The position numbers were made by a program, and so were the translations under genes. Shown here one piece after another: positions 45,642-54,584 of a stretch of DNA of 64,000 nt; positions within the stretch are counted from its first letter, which is position 1, and every line of letters starts with the position of its first letter. This DNA is from JBFLXR01 sp040757065 (GTDB lineage Bacteria; Pseudomonadota; Gammaproteobacteria; Burkholderiales; Gallionellaceae): assembly GCA_040757065.1 (NCBI GenBank), contig JBFLXR010000012.1, positions 1 to 64,000 of the forward strand, read 5' to 3'. Under the pieces are notes generated by a model. It did not search any database and had not been told where the DNA came from. It worked only from the letters and a program-made list of their open reading frames with translations.

Positions 45642-46745
45642 TTATCTCAGTTTCAGGGTCGCCAGACCCAGCAATACCAACAGCATGGTAATAATCCAGA
45701 AGCGGACGACGACTTGCGTTTCCTTCCAGCCTTTTTGTTCGAAGTGGTGGTGCAACGGCGCCATCAGCAGAATGCGGCGGCCTTCGCCGTATTTTTTCTT
45801 GGTGTATTTGAAGTACGACACCTGCATCATCACCGACACGGCCTCGACTACGAACACGCCGCCCATGATGAACAGCACCAGCTCCTGACGGATGATCACC
45901 GCCACGGTGCCGAGCGCCGCACCCAGCGCCAGCGCGCCGACGTCGCCCATGAACACTTCCGCCGGATAGGCGTTAAACCACAGGAAGGCCAGCCCTGCGC
46001 CGGCAATCGCCCCGCAGAACACTGCCAACTCGCCCGCGCCGGGAATGTAGGGAATGCCCAGATATTTGGCGAACACCGCATGACCGGCCACGTAGGAGAA
46101 AATCGCCAGCGCACTGCTCACCATCACGGTCGGCATGATCGCCAGCCCGTCCAGTCCGTCGGTCAGGTTGACGGCATTGCTGCTGCCGACGATCACCAGA
46201 TAGGTCAGCACGATAAAAGCCCCCGCGCCAAGCGGAATCGCCACTGCTTTCAGGAACGGCACGATCAGTTCGGTGTGCGCCGGCAGTGTGCGCGTTTCCC
46301 ACAGCACAATGCCCACCGCCAGTGCGATCAGCGACTGCCAGAACATTTTAGCCTTGGCCGACAAACCCTTGGGATCGCGGTACACCACCTTACGGTAGTC
46401 GTCCACCCAGCCGATTACGCCGGTACCGAGCGTGGCGAACAGCACGACCCAGACGTAAGGATTGGTCAGATCGCCCCACAGCAATGTAGTAATCGCCACC
46501 GAAGTCAGAATCAGCGCCCCGCCCATGGTCGGGGTGCCGGCCTTGACCAGATGGGTTTGCGGGCCGTCGGTGCGCACGGCCTGCCCGACTTTGTATTCGG
46601 TCAGTTTGCGGATCATCGCCGGTCCGACGATAAACGAGATGAATAGCGCAGTCATCGCAGCCAGCACGGTACGCAACGTGATGTAGTTGAACACGTTGAA
46701 GAACCGGATGTCCTGCGACAGCATTTGCGCCAGAGCCAGTAACAT
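45642..46745 (-). CDS. mraY: Phospho-N-acetylmuramoyl-pentapeptide transferase
   Basis: MraY links phospho-MurNAc-pentapeptide to undecaprenyl phosphate, giving lipid I. The 367-residue protein has about ten helices, the GTPTMGGALI and NAVNLTDGLDGLA motifs, and PLHHHFEQKGWKETQVVVRFW near the C-terminus. ATG 46745 has AAGGA seven bases upstream, which excludes nine codons of the longer frame. Confidence 0.97.
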   Translation of the reverse strand: MLLALAQMLSQDIRFFNVFNYITLRTVLAAMTALFISFIVGPAMIRKLTEYKVGQAVRTDGPQTHLVKAGTPTMGGALILTSVAITTLLWGDLTNPYVWVVLFATLGTGVIGWVDDYRKVVYRDPKGLSAKAKMFWQSLIALAVGIVLWETRTLPAHTELIVPFLKAVAIPLGAGAFIVLTYLVIVGSSNAVNLTDGLDGLAIMPTVMVSSALAIFSYVAGHAVFAKYLGIPYIPGAGELAVFCGAIAGAGLAFLWFNAYPAEVFMGDVGALALGAALGTVAVIIRQELVLFIMGGVFVVEAVSVMMQVSYFKYTKKKYGEGRRILLMAPLHHHFEQKGWKETQVVVRFWIITMLLVLLGLATLKLR

Positions 46746-46747
46746 AG

Positions 46748-48115
46748 TTATTCCTTTTCCTGCGCCGCACAATGCTGCACGACGCGCTCCATGCGCATAA
46801 AGCGCGAACCTTTAACCAGCACGGTGACGCCCGGAGCGAGTTCCGCTTCCAGTGCCGCCAGCAAGTCTTCCATTGCATCGAAATGCTTCGCGCCTGCCCC
46901 GTAGGCGCGCGCGGTGTACTGCGTCAGGTTGCCCAGCGCATACAAACCGTCCAGACCGAGGCGTTTGGCTTCGGCGCCGGTTTCTTCATGCAGCAGCGGT
47001 GCGTCTTCGCCCAGCTCGCCCATGTCGCCCAGCACCAGAATCCGTTTGCCTTCCGCCCGTGCCAGCACCTGCATTGCCGCCCGCAGCGAAGCGGGATTGG
47101 CGTTGTAGGTATCGTCGATCAGCACCGCACCGTTGCGGGCGGGTTTACGCTGCAAGCGGCCGTACACGCCCGCGAAACCGGATAAACCGCGTTCGATTGC
47201 CGACAGCGGCACGCCGGCAGCCAGCGCCGCAGAGGCCGCGGCCAGTGCATTGCGCGCATTGTGTTCGCCGGGCACTTGCAAGACGATGTTCGCCTCGCCT
47301 TGCGGCGTACGCAGATGCAGCACACCGCCGTAACCCTGCGCCTGCCAGTCGCCCTGTACGGCGGCGGGCTGTGTCAGGCCGAAATCCAATATGCGGCGGT
47401 TGCCCGCCAGTTCGCGCCACAACGGCGCATAGGCATCGTCGGCATTGATAATCGCCGTCCCGTTTTCGTCCAGCCCGGCGAAAATTTCGCCCTTGGCGCG
47501 CGCCACGGCTTCTACCGAACCCAGTCCTTGCAAATGCGCGCCGGAGGCGTTGTTAATCAGCGCGGCACCGGGGCGCGCCAACCGGGTCAGATAATCGATC
47601 TCGCCGGGATGGTTCATGCCCATTTCGATCACCGCATAGCGGTGGCCTGCGCGCAGTTTGAGCAGCGTCAGCGGCATGCCGATGTCGTTGTTCAGATTGC
47701 CCTGCGTGGCCAGCACGCTGTCCGCCGCGCCGGTATGTGCACGCAGAATCGCTGCCAGCATTTCCTTCACGCTGGTTTTGCCGTTGCTGCCGGTAACGGC
47801 CAGCACAGGAATGGCAAAACGGTTACGCCAGTAAGCGGCCAGCTGTCCCAAGGCCAAGCGGGTATCGTCCACCAGCAACAGCGGGCAAGGCGATTCGCCG
47901 CCGTGATAGCTATCGGCATTCACAACGGCCGCTACCGCACCGGACATGCCGGCCGCACCGACGAATTGCGCGCCGTCGAAGTTCTCGCCCTTCAGCGCAA
48001 CGAACAAATCGCCCGCCGCGATGGTACGGGTATCGGTGGATACCGCGCTAAAGCGCACATCCGCGCCGAGCAGGCGGGCGTTCAAGACTTGCGCAGCTTC
48101 CGACAGCAGCATCAT
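46748..48115 (-). CDS. murF: UDP-N-acetylmuramoyl-tripeptide--D-alanyl-D-alanine ligase
   Basis: MurF adds the D-Ala-D-Ala dipeptide made by DdlB. The 455-residue protein has ATP loop AVTGSNGKTSVKEML, MGMNHPGEIDYLTRLARP and DDTYNANPASLRAAMQVL. It overlaps murE by four bases and lies two bases before mraY. Confidence 0.97.
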   Translation of the reverse strand: MMLLSEAAQVLNARLLGADVRFSAVSTDTRTIAAGDLFVALKGENFDGAQFVGAAGMSGAVAAVVNADSYHGGESPCPLLLVDDTRLALGQLAAYWRNRFAIPVLAVTGSNGKTSVKEMLAAILRAHTGAADSVLATQGNLNNDIGMPLTLLKLRAGHRYAVIEMGMNHPGEIDYLTRLARPGAALINNASGAHLQGLGSVEAVARAKGEIFAGLDENGTAIINADDAYAPLWRELAGNRRILDFGLTQPAAVQGDWQAQGYGGVLHLRTPQGEANIVLQVPGEHNARNALAAASAALAAGVPLSAIERGLSGFAGVYGRLQRKPARNGAVLIDDTYNANPASLRAAMQVLARAEGKRILVLGDMGELGEDAPLLHEETGAEAKRLGLDGLYALGNLTQYTARAYGAGAKHFDAMEDLLAALEAELAPGVTVLVKGSRFMRMERVVQHCAAQEKE

Positions 48116-49605
48116 GCGGCAGCCCTCCAGTGATGCAATGCCGCCTGCACGGCTGCGGCATCGCTGAACGGGTGTTTCACCCCGGCGATTTCCTGATACT
48201 GCTCGTGCCCCTTGCCCGCCACCAGTACCGTGTCGTTGGAGGAAGCCTGACCGATGGCCTGTGCAATCGCAGCGGCACGGTCGGCAATCACCTGCACTTC
48301 GCCGCCTTCGGCGCCGGTCAGCACGGCATCGATAATCGCCAGCGGATCTTCGCTGCGCGGATTGTCGCTGGTCACGATGACCTGATCGGCCAATTTGCTG
48401 GCGACACGGCCCATCATCGGGCGCTTACCCTTGTCGCGGTCGCCGCCGCAGCCGAATACGCAAATCACCCGGCCGCCGTTGAGCGTCGCCACTTCGCGCA
48501 GAGTCGCCAGCACGTTTTCCAGCGCATCCGGGGTGTGCGCGTAGTCCACCACCACCGCCGGACGGCCGGCACCGCCGAATTTCTGCATGCGTCCCGCCAC
48601 GGGCTGAATCTCGCGCAACAGCTGCACGGCTGTCTCCAGTGGCACGCCGCTGACCAGCAGCGCGGCCAGCGTGCCGAGCAAGTTGCTGGCATTGAAGCGT
48701 CCGACGAGCGCACTCGATACTTGCGCCTTGCCCCAGCTGGAATGCACTTCCAGTTGCAATCCGCTGCCGTTCATTTGCAAATGCGCGCCGTAGACCATGC
48801 GCAGCCCCAGCTTCTCGGCGCGCAGTCTGGCGATTTCGCCCAGACCGTAGCCGATCACTTCCGCACCGCCGTCGCGCAGCTCTTCGGCGGTTTGCGCACC
48901 GAAGGCATCGTCCATATTCAGCACGGCGAATTTCAGGTTTTGCCAGTCGAACAAGCGACGCTTGGCGGCAGCGTAATGGTCCATGTCGCCGTGGAAATCC
49001 AGATGGTCGCGGCTCAGGTTAGTGAACAGCGCCACATCGTATTTCACGCCGTTGATACGCCCCAGCGCCAATGCGTGGGAAGACACTTCCATGGAAACGG
49101 CGCTTGCACCCTGCGCCAGATACTCGGCCAGCAGGCTGTGCAGACGGATGGCATCCGGTGTGGTGTTCGGGCTGGGCTCCAGCGTGCCGGGAAAGCCGTT
49201 GCCGAGCGTACCGACCAGCGCAGTCTTGCAGTTATGCGCGCCGAGCGCATGCGCCAGCCAGTGCGAGCAGGAGGTTTTGCCGTTGGTGCCGGTCACGCCG
49301 ATCATCCACAGTTTGTGCGACGGTTGCGCATAGACGCGGTCGGCGATTTCGCCCGCATGGCGGCGCAAATCGGCCACCCCCAGATTCGGTACGTTCCACG
49401 CCGCATCCCAGACGAAATCGCCGTGACACTCCCAGATCACCGCATTCGCGCCGTTGGCGATGGCCTGCGCGATGAAACGACGGCCATCGGCTTGTGCGCC
49501 GGGATAGGCGACGAAGGTGTCGCCGGGCTGCACGGTACGGCTGTCGGTTGCCAGACGGGTAATCGCTACGCCCAGCTTGTCCAGATCGCTCAGACGGAAG
49601 CTCAT
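48112..49605 (-). CDS. murE: UDP-N-acetylmuramoyl-tripeptide synthetase (diaminopimelate type)
   Basis: MurE adds the third residue. The 497-residue enzyme has ATP loop GVTGTNGKTSCSHWL, DYAHTPDALENVL, and SDNPRSEDPLAIIDAVL. The DNPR motif marks meso-diaminopimelate specificity. It overlaps both ftsI and murF by four bases. Confidence 0.97.
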   Translation of the reverse strand: MSFRLSDLDKLGVAITRLATDSRTVQPGDTFVAYPGAQADGRRFIAQAIANGANAVIWECHGDFVWDAAWNVPNLGVADLRRHAGEIADRVYAQPSHKLWMIGVTGTNGKTSCSHWLAHALGAHNCKTALVGTLGNGFPGTLEPSPNTTPDAIRLHSLLAEYLAQGASAVSMEVSSHALALGRINGVKYDVALFTNLSRDHLDFHGDMDHYAAAKRRLFDWQNLKFAVLNMDDAFGAQTAEELRDGGAEVIGYGLGEIARLRAEKLGLRMVYGAHLQMNGSGLQLEVHSSWGKAQVSSALVGRFNASNLLGTLAALLVSGVPLETAVQLLREIQPVAGRMQKFGGAGRPAVVVDYAHTPDALENVLATLREVATLNGGRVICVFGCGGDRDKGKRPMMGRVASKLADQVIVTSDNPRSEDPLAIIDAVLTGAEGGEVQVIADRAAAIAQAIGQASSNDTVLVAGKGHEQYQEIAGVKHPFSDAAAVQAALHHWRAAA

Positions 49606-51359
49606 ACTTCCTCCTCCACGATTTCTGCGGGCGGCTTCAGCACATTATTCAGCGGCGCATCGTTCGGTATTTTCAGTTGACGTAGCGCAGCGCCCATCAC
49701 ATTGCTGAAAGCCGGGGCGGCCACTTGACCGCCGTAGTACTGCGCGCCTGCCGGTTCGTTAATCATCACCGCAACGATCAGGCGCGGATTGGAAGCCGGA
49801 GCCAGTCCGACGAAGGACGCGATGTAGCGGTTCACGTAGTGGCCGCCGTCCAGCTTGTGCGCTGTACCGGTCTTGCCCGCCACGCGGTAGCCGGGAATCT
49901 GCGCCAGCGGCGCGGTGCCGCCGGGCTGCACCACCAGCTCCATCATTTCGCGCACCGAGCGGGCGGTTTCGGCGGAGAACACACGCTTGCCGGTCGGCGC
50001 ACCGTCTTGCTTGAGTAGCGATACGGGGATCATTTCGCCGTCATTGGCGAACACGGTATAAGCGCGGGCCAGTTGCAGCAGGTTCACCGAAATGCCGTTG
50101 CCGTAGGACATGGTGGCTTGTTCGATGGGATGCCAGGTTTTATAGGGACGCAGTTTGCCGTTCGCTTCGCCGGGGAAGCCGCTGCCGGTGGGTTCGCCGA
50201 AGCCGGCATTGCTCAGGAAACGGTGAAAGACTTCCGGTTCCATCGATAGCGCCATCTTGGTTGCGCCGACGTTGCTCGACTTCTGAATCACTTGCGCCAC
50301 AGTCAGCATGTCGTCCGGGTGGGTATCGCGGATACGATGCCCGCCGACCACCAGCGCACCATGCTCGGTGTTAATCAGCGTATTCGGCTTGTACTTGCCG
50401 GTTTCCAGCGCGGAGGCCGCCGTGATCGGCTTCATGGTGGAACCGGGTTCGAACAAATCGGTGACGGCGTGGTTGCGCATCACTTGCGGCGCGGGGCGCG
50501 CGCGGTTATTCGGGTTGTAGCTGGGGTAGTTCGCCAGCGCCAGCACTTCGCCGCTGCGGGCATCCAGCACCACGATGGAGCCGGCCTTGGCGTTGTGCTG
50601 TTCCACAGCCAGCTTCACTTCGCGGTAAGCCAGATATTGCAGTTTGCTGTCGACCGACAAGGCCATGTCGGCACCCGGCTTGGGCGCGCGCAGGCTGACC
50701 ACGTCTTCGACGATGTGGCCGCGGCGGTCTTTAATCACGCGCTGGTTGCCCACTTTGCCGCCGAGTTTGTTTTGCAGCACCAGCTCCATGCCTTCCTGTC
50801 CGTTGTCGTCCAGATCGGTAAAGCCGAGCAGATGGGCAGTCACTTCGCCCGCCGGGTAGAAGCGGCGGTATTCGCGGCGCAGCGAAATGCCGGGGATGCC
50901 CAGCTTGACGATTTTGGCGGCGTCTTCAGGCGGCAACTGACGCTTGAGATACACAAAGTCGCGGCTGGTATCCGCCAGTTTTTTGTTCAACTCGGTTTCG
51001 GTCATGCCCAGAATGCGCGCCAGTTGCTTGCGCTGCGCTGCGGACATTTCCATGTCTTCCGGGCTGGCCCACACCGACTCGACCGGGGTGCTGATGCCGA
51101 GCGGCTCGCCGTAGCGGTCGGTAATCATGCCGCGATGGGCGCTGATGTCGATCACGCGCGCGTAACGCGCATCGCCTTTGCGTTGCAGAAATTCATCCTG
51201 CACCAGTTGCAGGTACACCGCGCGCACCAGCAAGCTGCCCATGCCCAGCATCAAACCGAGAAACAGCAAGCGGGCGCGCCAACCCGGCAGCACCAGCTTT
51301 TCCGGCACATGCAACCGCCCGCGACGGGCGGCTCCGGCTGTCGCGTGGGCATATCTCAC
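49602..51359 (-). CDS. ftsI: Septal peptidoglycan transpeptidase FtsI (PBP3)
   Basis: FtsI cross-links septal peptidoglycan. The 585-residue class B penicillin-binding protein has one transmembrane helix (about 28-50) and an N-terminal pedestal. The transpeptidase domain has the active-site serine in EPGSTMKPIT (around residue 305), an SSN motif in QKSSNVG, and KTG in YRVAGKTGTAHKL. It overlaps ftsL and murE by four bases each. Confidence 0.97.
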   Translation of the reverse strand: MRYAHATAGAARRGRLHVPEKLVLPGWRARLLFLGLMLGMGSLLVRAVYLQLVQDEFLQRKGDARYARVIDISAHRGMITDRYGEPLGISTPVESVWASPEDMEMSAAQRKQLARILGMTETELNKKLADTSRDFVYLKRQLPPEDAAKIVKLGIPGISLRREYRRFYPAGEVTAHLLGFTDLDDNGQEGMELVLQNKLGGKVGNQRVIKDRRGHIVEDVVSLRAPKPGADMALSVDSKLQYLAYREVKLAVEQHNAKAGSIVVLDARSGEVLALANYPSYNPNNRARPAPQVMRNHAVTDLFEPGSTMKPITAASALETGKYKPNTLINTEHGALVVGGHRIRDTHPDDMLTVAQVIQKSSNVGATKMALSMEPEVFHRFLSNAGFGEPTGSGFPGEANGKLRPYKTWHPIEQATMSYGNGISVNLLQLARAYTVFANDGEMIPVSLLKQDGAPTGKRVFSAETARSVREMMELVVQPGGTAPLAQIPGYRVAGKTGTAHKLDGGHYVNRYIASFVGLAPASNPRLIVAVMINEPAGAQYYGGQVAAPAFSNVMGAALRQLKIPNDAPLNNVLKPPAEIVEEEV

Positions 51360-51640
51360 GGACGGCCTCCCGTCGGAGTACGCGCATGCACGTAGCGCAC
51401 TTGCGACTGTGCGGGCAATTGCATATTCAATTGGCTTTCAGCGATTTTTTCCACGCGCGACGGAATTGCCCAGGTGCGCTGTTCCAGCTGCAACTGCCCC
51501 CATTCCACTTCCATTTGCTGGGCGCGGTCTTTTTCCTGCTGGAGCTCGATAAAGCGCTTGCGTGCCTGATGCTGCGAAGTGATGACGCTGAGCGCACACA
51601 AAATCACGACCGCCAGCAGCAATAGATTGAGGCGGCTCAT
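51356..51640 (-). CDS. ftsL: Cell division protein FtsL
   Basis: A 94-residue bitopic protein with one transmembrane helix (about 4-20) followed by a coiled coil (RKRFIELQQEKDRAQQMEVEWGQLQLEQ). FtsL joins FtsB and FtsQ. Sequence is poorly conserved, so the call relies on size, topology and position between rsmH and ftsI, which it overlaps on both sides by ATGA. Confidence 0.92.
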   Translation of the reverse strand: MSRLNLLLLAVVILCALSVITSQHQARKRFIELQQEKDRAQQMEVEWGQLQLEQRTWAIPSRVEKIAESQLNMQLPAQSQVRYVHARTPTGGRP

Positions 51641-52563
51641 ACCGGCGCCTCCGTACGTTCGGCTGTGCGCATCACGGCGCTGCGCGCGCGCGGGTTTGCC
51701 GCCACTTCGGCTTCGGCGGCGCGCACGGCCTTGCCGATCAGGCGCAGCTTGCCCTGCGGAATGTCGGCAGCGCGCACCGGCAGATTGCGCGGAAGCTTAT
51801 CCCCCTGCGCCATGTCGCGCATGAAGTGCTTCACGATGCGATCTTCCAGCGAGTGGAAACTAATCACGACCAGCCTGCCCCCGGTTTTCAGACGGTTAAC
51901 GCACTGCGGCAACACATCCGCAAGCTCTTCGAGTTCGCGGTTGAGATAAATCCGTATAGCTTGAAAGGTGCGCGTCGCCGGATTTTGCCCGGGTTCGCGC
52001 GTGCGGACAGCGCGGGCAACGATTTCGCTGAGCTGCCGCGTGGTGCGCACTGATTCTTGCGTGCGCGCAGCAACAAGCGCCCTTGCAATCTGCTTAGCAA
52101 ACCGTTCCTCGCCATATTCCCTGATGACCTCTCCCAACAATTTCTCTTCGACTGTTTCCAGCCATTCCGCTGCCGTTTCTCCGCGGCTGGTATCCATGCG
52201 CATATCCAGCGGCGCATCGAACCGAAAACTGAAACCGCGCTGCGCATCGTCCAACTGCGGCGACGAGACGCCCAGATCGAACAGCACGCCGTCCACTTGC
52301 CCGACTCCCATGCCGTCCAGCACCGCCGCCATCTGATCGAACCCGCTGTGCGCTATCGCAAAGCGCGGGTCTTGAATACTGCGAGCCTCGGCAATCGCCG
52401 CCGGGTCTTTGTCAAAAGCAATCAGGCGCCCCTTCGCGCCCAATCGCTGCAAAATCAATCGGCTATGGCCGCCGCGCCCGAACGTGCCGTCCACATACAC
52501 CCCATCGGGGCGCAGGCTCAGCGCATCGACTGCTTCATTCAACAGAACCGTGACATGGCTCAC
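51637..52563 (-). CDS. rsmH: 16S rRNA (cytosine(1402)-N4)-methyltransferase RsmH
   Basis: RsmH (MraW) methylates C1402 in the 16S rRNA P site. The 308-residue protein has HVTVLLNEAVDAL at the start, the SAM-binding YVDGTFGRGGHS, LGVSSPQLDDAQRGFSF, and LVVISFHSLEDRIVKHFM. The start is GTG 52563, which overlaps the mraZ stop (GTGA), rather than a longer frame. Confidence 0.96.
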   Translation of the reverse strand: MSHVTVLLNEAVDALSLRPDGVYVDGTFGRGGHSRLILQRLGAKGRLIAFDKDPAAIAEARSIQDPRFAIAHSGFDQMAAVLDGMGVGQVDGVLFDLGVSSPQLDDAQRGFSFRFDAPLDMRMDTSRGETAAEWLETVEEKLLGEVIREYGEERFAKQIARALVAARTQESVRTTRQLSEIVARAVRTREPGQNPATRTFQAIRIYLNRELEELADVLPQCVNRLKTGGRLVVISFHSLEDRIVKHFMRDMAQGDKLPRNLPVRAADIPQGKLRLIGKAVRAAEAEVAANPRARSAVMRTAERTEAPV

Positions 52564-53006
52564 AGAGTAAAGCCCTCCAGCTCGGGGGGCAGATCCCCGT
52601 CGCTGAAGCCGGCGATATTCTGGTGCAGCGCTTGCCAGCGCGCGTCGTCCCACACTTCGAATTTATTGCCCTGCCCGACCAGCATCACATGCTTGTCCAG
52701 CTTGGCGTAATCACGCAGGGTTGGAGAGAGCAGCACCCGACCGGCAGCATCCATGGTCACATCTTCGGCGTAACCCACCAGAAAACGTTGCAGGGCGCGA
52801 ATCTTCGGATTGAACGCAGACAGCTTCATCAGCTTGTCGCGGATCGGCAGCCATTCGGGTTGCGGATAGAGCAGCAGGCAGCCGTCGGCATCCGCCGTTG
52901 CCACCATTTGACCGGCGCAAGCAGACAGCAGCATGTCGCGATACTTGCTCGGTATCGCCAGCCGCCCCTTGCCGTCCAAATTGAGTTGCGCCGCTCCCTG
53001 AAACAC
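52560..53006 (-). CDS. mraZ: Transcriptional regulator MraZ
   Basis: MraZ binds repeats in its own promoter and controls the dcw cluster. The 148-residue protein has two AbrB-like halves, each with the DxxGR signature: NLDGKGRLAIPSKYRD and TMDAAGRVLLSPTLRDYAKLDK. It is first in the cluster and its promoter contains five MraZ-type repeats immediately upstream. Confidence 0.97.
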   Translation of the reverse strand: MFQGAAQLNLDGKGRLAIPSKYRDMLLSACAGQMVATADADGCLLLYPQPEWLPIRDKLMKLSAFNPKIRALQRFLVGYAEDVTMDAAGRVLLSPTLRDYAKLDKHVMLVGQGNKFEVWDDARWQALHQNIAGFSDGDLPPELEGFTL

Positions 53007-53013
53007 GCTTATC

Positions 53014-53086
53014 CCTCAAAAAATCCCACAAAAACCCACTTTTCACCACTTGGCCCCACTATATTGAAAAAACCGGGGTCGGTCAA
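53014..53086 (-). promoter_or_regulatory. dcw promoter with five-unit MraZ box
   Basis: On the minus strand TTGACC (53086-53081), a 17-base spacer and TATAGT (53063-53058) form a strong promoter. From the last base of the -10 onward, five TGGGN-like units recur every ten bases: TGGGG (53058-53054), TGGTG (53048-53044), TGGGT (53038-53034), TGGGA (53028-53024) and TGAGG (53018-53014). This is the known MraZ operator pattern, placed so that binding would block initiation. Confidence 0.9.
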
Positions 53087-53351
53087 GGGAAAAATCGCTT
53101 TTTTTCGTTTGGAGACAAAGAGTTAGCGCAATTTTCTCAGATTTAAGAATTGTCAAAATAAATAAGCAGTTGCGAAAAATACCTCAAGCCAACTGTGAGC
53201 ATTGCAACAAAACGGGCTACTGTGAGGGATCACCCACTGTGGAAGAGAAAACAGCAAAATTCACAACTGAAGAGATTTGAAATTGAAACGATGGCGGAAC
53301 CGACCCCGCGCTGACCGACGAGGAAATTAACCTCAAAAAGACGCATTAAAA
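53087..53351. other. AT-rich spacer between dcw promoter and rnpB
   Basis: No gene, hairpin or further promoter was recognised in this stretch. It is visibly lower in G+C than the flanks and runs from the upstream edge of the mraZ promoter to the 3' end of the RNase P RNA gene. Confidence 0.4.
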
Positions 53352-53702
53352 TGGGTGAAGCCAGCCGGTAAGCCGGGTTCTGTCGTGGACAGTCATTCCT
53401 CTAGGCGCGCAGTTACCCGCACACTCAAGCAACCTACCCGCAGGCGACGCGAGCAACGTCATAGCCTGCCTATTTGGTCTTGCTCCGGATGGAGTTTACC
53501 GTGCCGTCCGCGTTACCGCGTCCGCGGTGGGCTCTTACCCCGCCGTTTCACCCTCGCCGGCCCCTTGCGGGGCTTAGGCAGACTATTCTCTGTGGCACTG
53601 TTCATCACCTCACGGTGTCCGGTCGTTAACCGGCATCCTGCTCTCTGGAGCCCGGACTTTCCTCCCCGCCCTAACGGACGCGGCGACTGTCTGGCCAGCT
53701 TC
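53352..53702 (-). ncRNA. rnpB: RNase P RNA, class A
   Basis: The minus strand begins GAAGCTGGCCAGACAGTCGC and soon reads GGGGAGGAAAGTCCGGGCTCC, the universal 5' P4 region of RNase P RNA. Near the 3' end it reads GACAGAACCCGGCTTACCGG, which pairs with the opening helix and includes the CR-V and P4 partner region. The length of about 350 bases is standard for a bacterial type A RNA. The ribozyme matures tRNA 5' ends. The exact 3' end is approximate. Confidence 0.95.
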
Positions 53703-54004
53703 GACGAGAATTCTAACACGGAGGGGAATCCAATATTTTGAAACAGCGAGAAAAGCCCGGAGCCCGGACTTTGGTTCCGGCGTCACATGCTGCGCATATG
53801 AGCCTACACCGCAACGCGGCGCCGAAGCGCCGACGTTGTCCTCCCCGCCCTAACGGACGCGGCAACTGTCTGGCCAGCTTCGGCGGGAATTCTAACACGG
53901 AGGGGAATGCAATATTTTGAAACAGCGAGAAAAGCCCGGAGCCCGGACTTTGGTTCCGGCGTCACATGCTGCGCATATGAGCCTACACCGCAACGCGGCG
54001 CCGA
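53661..54004 (-). repeat. Tandem duplication of rnpB promoter and 5' end
   Basis: Two direct repeats of about 165 bases, 53661-53825 and 53840-54004 (offset 179), differ at only a few bases. Each covers the first 42 bases of rnpB, its upstream TAGAAT -10 box and about 110 bases beyond. The upstream copy therefore holds a second rnpB-like start that runs into unrelated sequence after the GGGGAGG motif. A CGGCGC-TTCG-GCGCCG hairpin sits at the junction. Confidence 0.88.
53710..53715 (-). promoter_or_regulatory. -10 box of rnpB
   Basis: TAGAAT on the minus strand ends seven bases before the inferred first base of RNase P RNA. No convincing -35 was found. The same box is repeated 179 bases upstream in the duplicated copy. 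Confidence 0.6.
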
Positions 54005-54128
54005 TGCATTAAGAGCACCCCTAGCTACTTTACCAGGTTCGCAAATGCGGCGATTCGGTTATGCTTGACGGACATTCGGTTCGCACCGGATTAAAACAAC
54101 AACATCACCAATCAGGGAGTTATTCGCT

Positions 54129-54572
54129 ATGTTATTTCGCAGACTGTTCGCAGCCGTGCTGCTGGCTGCGCTGACCGCTTGCGCTGCCGTGCCTTTGCAG
54201 CGCGGCCAAACCGCTCAGCTGACGCAAGACGCCCCCGCCGACGAAGTTGAAAAAGTCTTCGGCAAAGCCACGGTTACCGCCACGCACGAGTTCGATTTTC
54301 AGGATAAGCATTTCCGGGCGCGCCACTACAACCTGCAAACCGGCTCGAAGCAGGAAATGTCCATGTCCTGCACACAATACGGCTGCTTCCCGGTTTTCTA
54401 CACCGTTGCGGTCACCGCCCCCTATGTGGTGGTCTACAACACCGGCACGAAAAAGCTGGTCGCATGGGGGCTGGTCGAAGAGCTGAGCCGCAGCCCGGAT
54501 GAATCGGTCAGCGCCATGATGCCGGCCTTGAAGGAGTCGCACGCCAAGGCGGTTGCCGAGAAAAAGAAATAA
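54129..54572 (+). CDS. Small lipoprotein of unknown function
   Basis: A 147-residue protein with lipobox LTAC (Cys18). The mature part has a segment DEVEKVFGKATVTATHEFDFQDKHFRARHYNLQTG, a strand pair resembling the BamE/OmlA arrangement of the next protein (SYTFQRYNLNNG), then a hydrophobic VFYTVAVTAPYVVVYNTGTKKLVAWG. The C-terminus is Lys-rich. Two cysteines (SMSCTQYGCFPV) may form a disulfide. The next gene starts 12 bases later and encodes a related-looking lipoprotein. Confidence 0.7.
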   Translation: MLFRRLFAAVLLAALTACAAVPLQRGQTAQLTQDAPADEVEKVFGKATVTATHEFDFQDKHFRARHYNLQTGSKQEMSMSCTQYGCFPVFYTVAVTAPYVVVYNTGTKKLVAWGLVEELSRSPDESVSAMMPALKESHAKAVAEKKK

Positions 54573-54584
54573 GCGGGGGACACG

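Noticed and set aside
53840..54004. Second functional RNase P RNA
   Set aside because: Only the first 42 bases of the RNA are repeated. The catalytic core and 3' half are missing.
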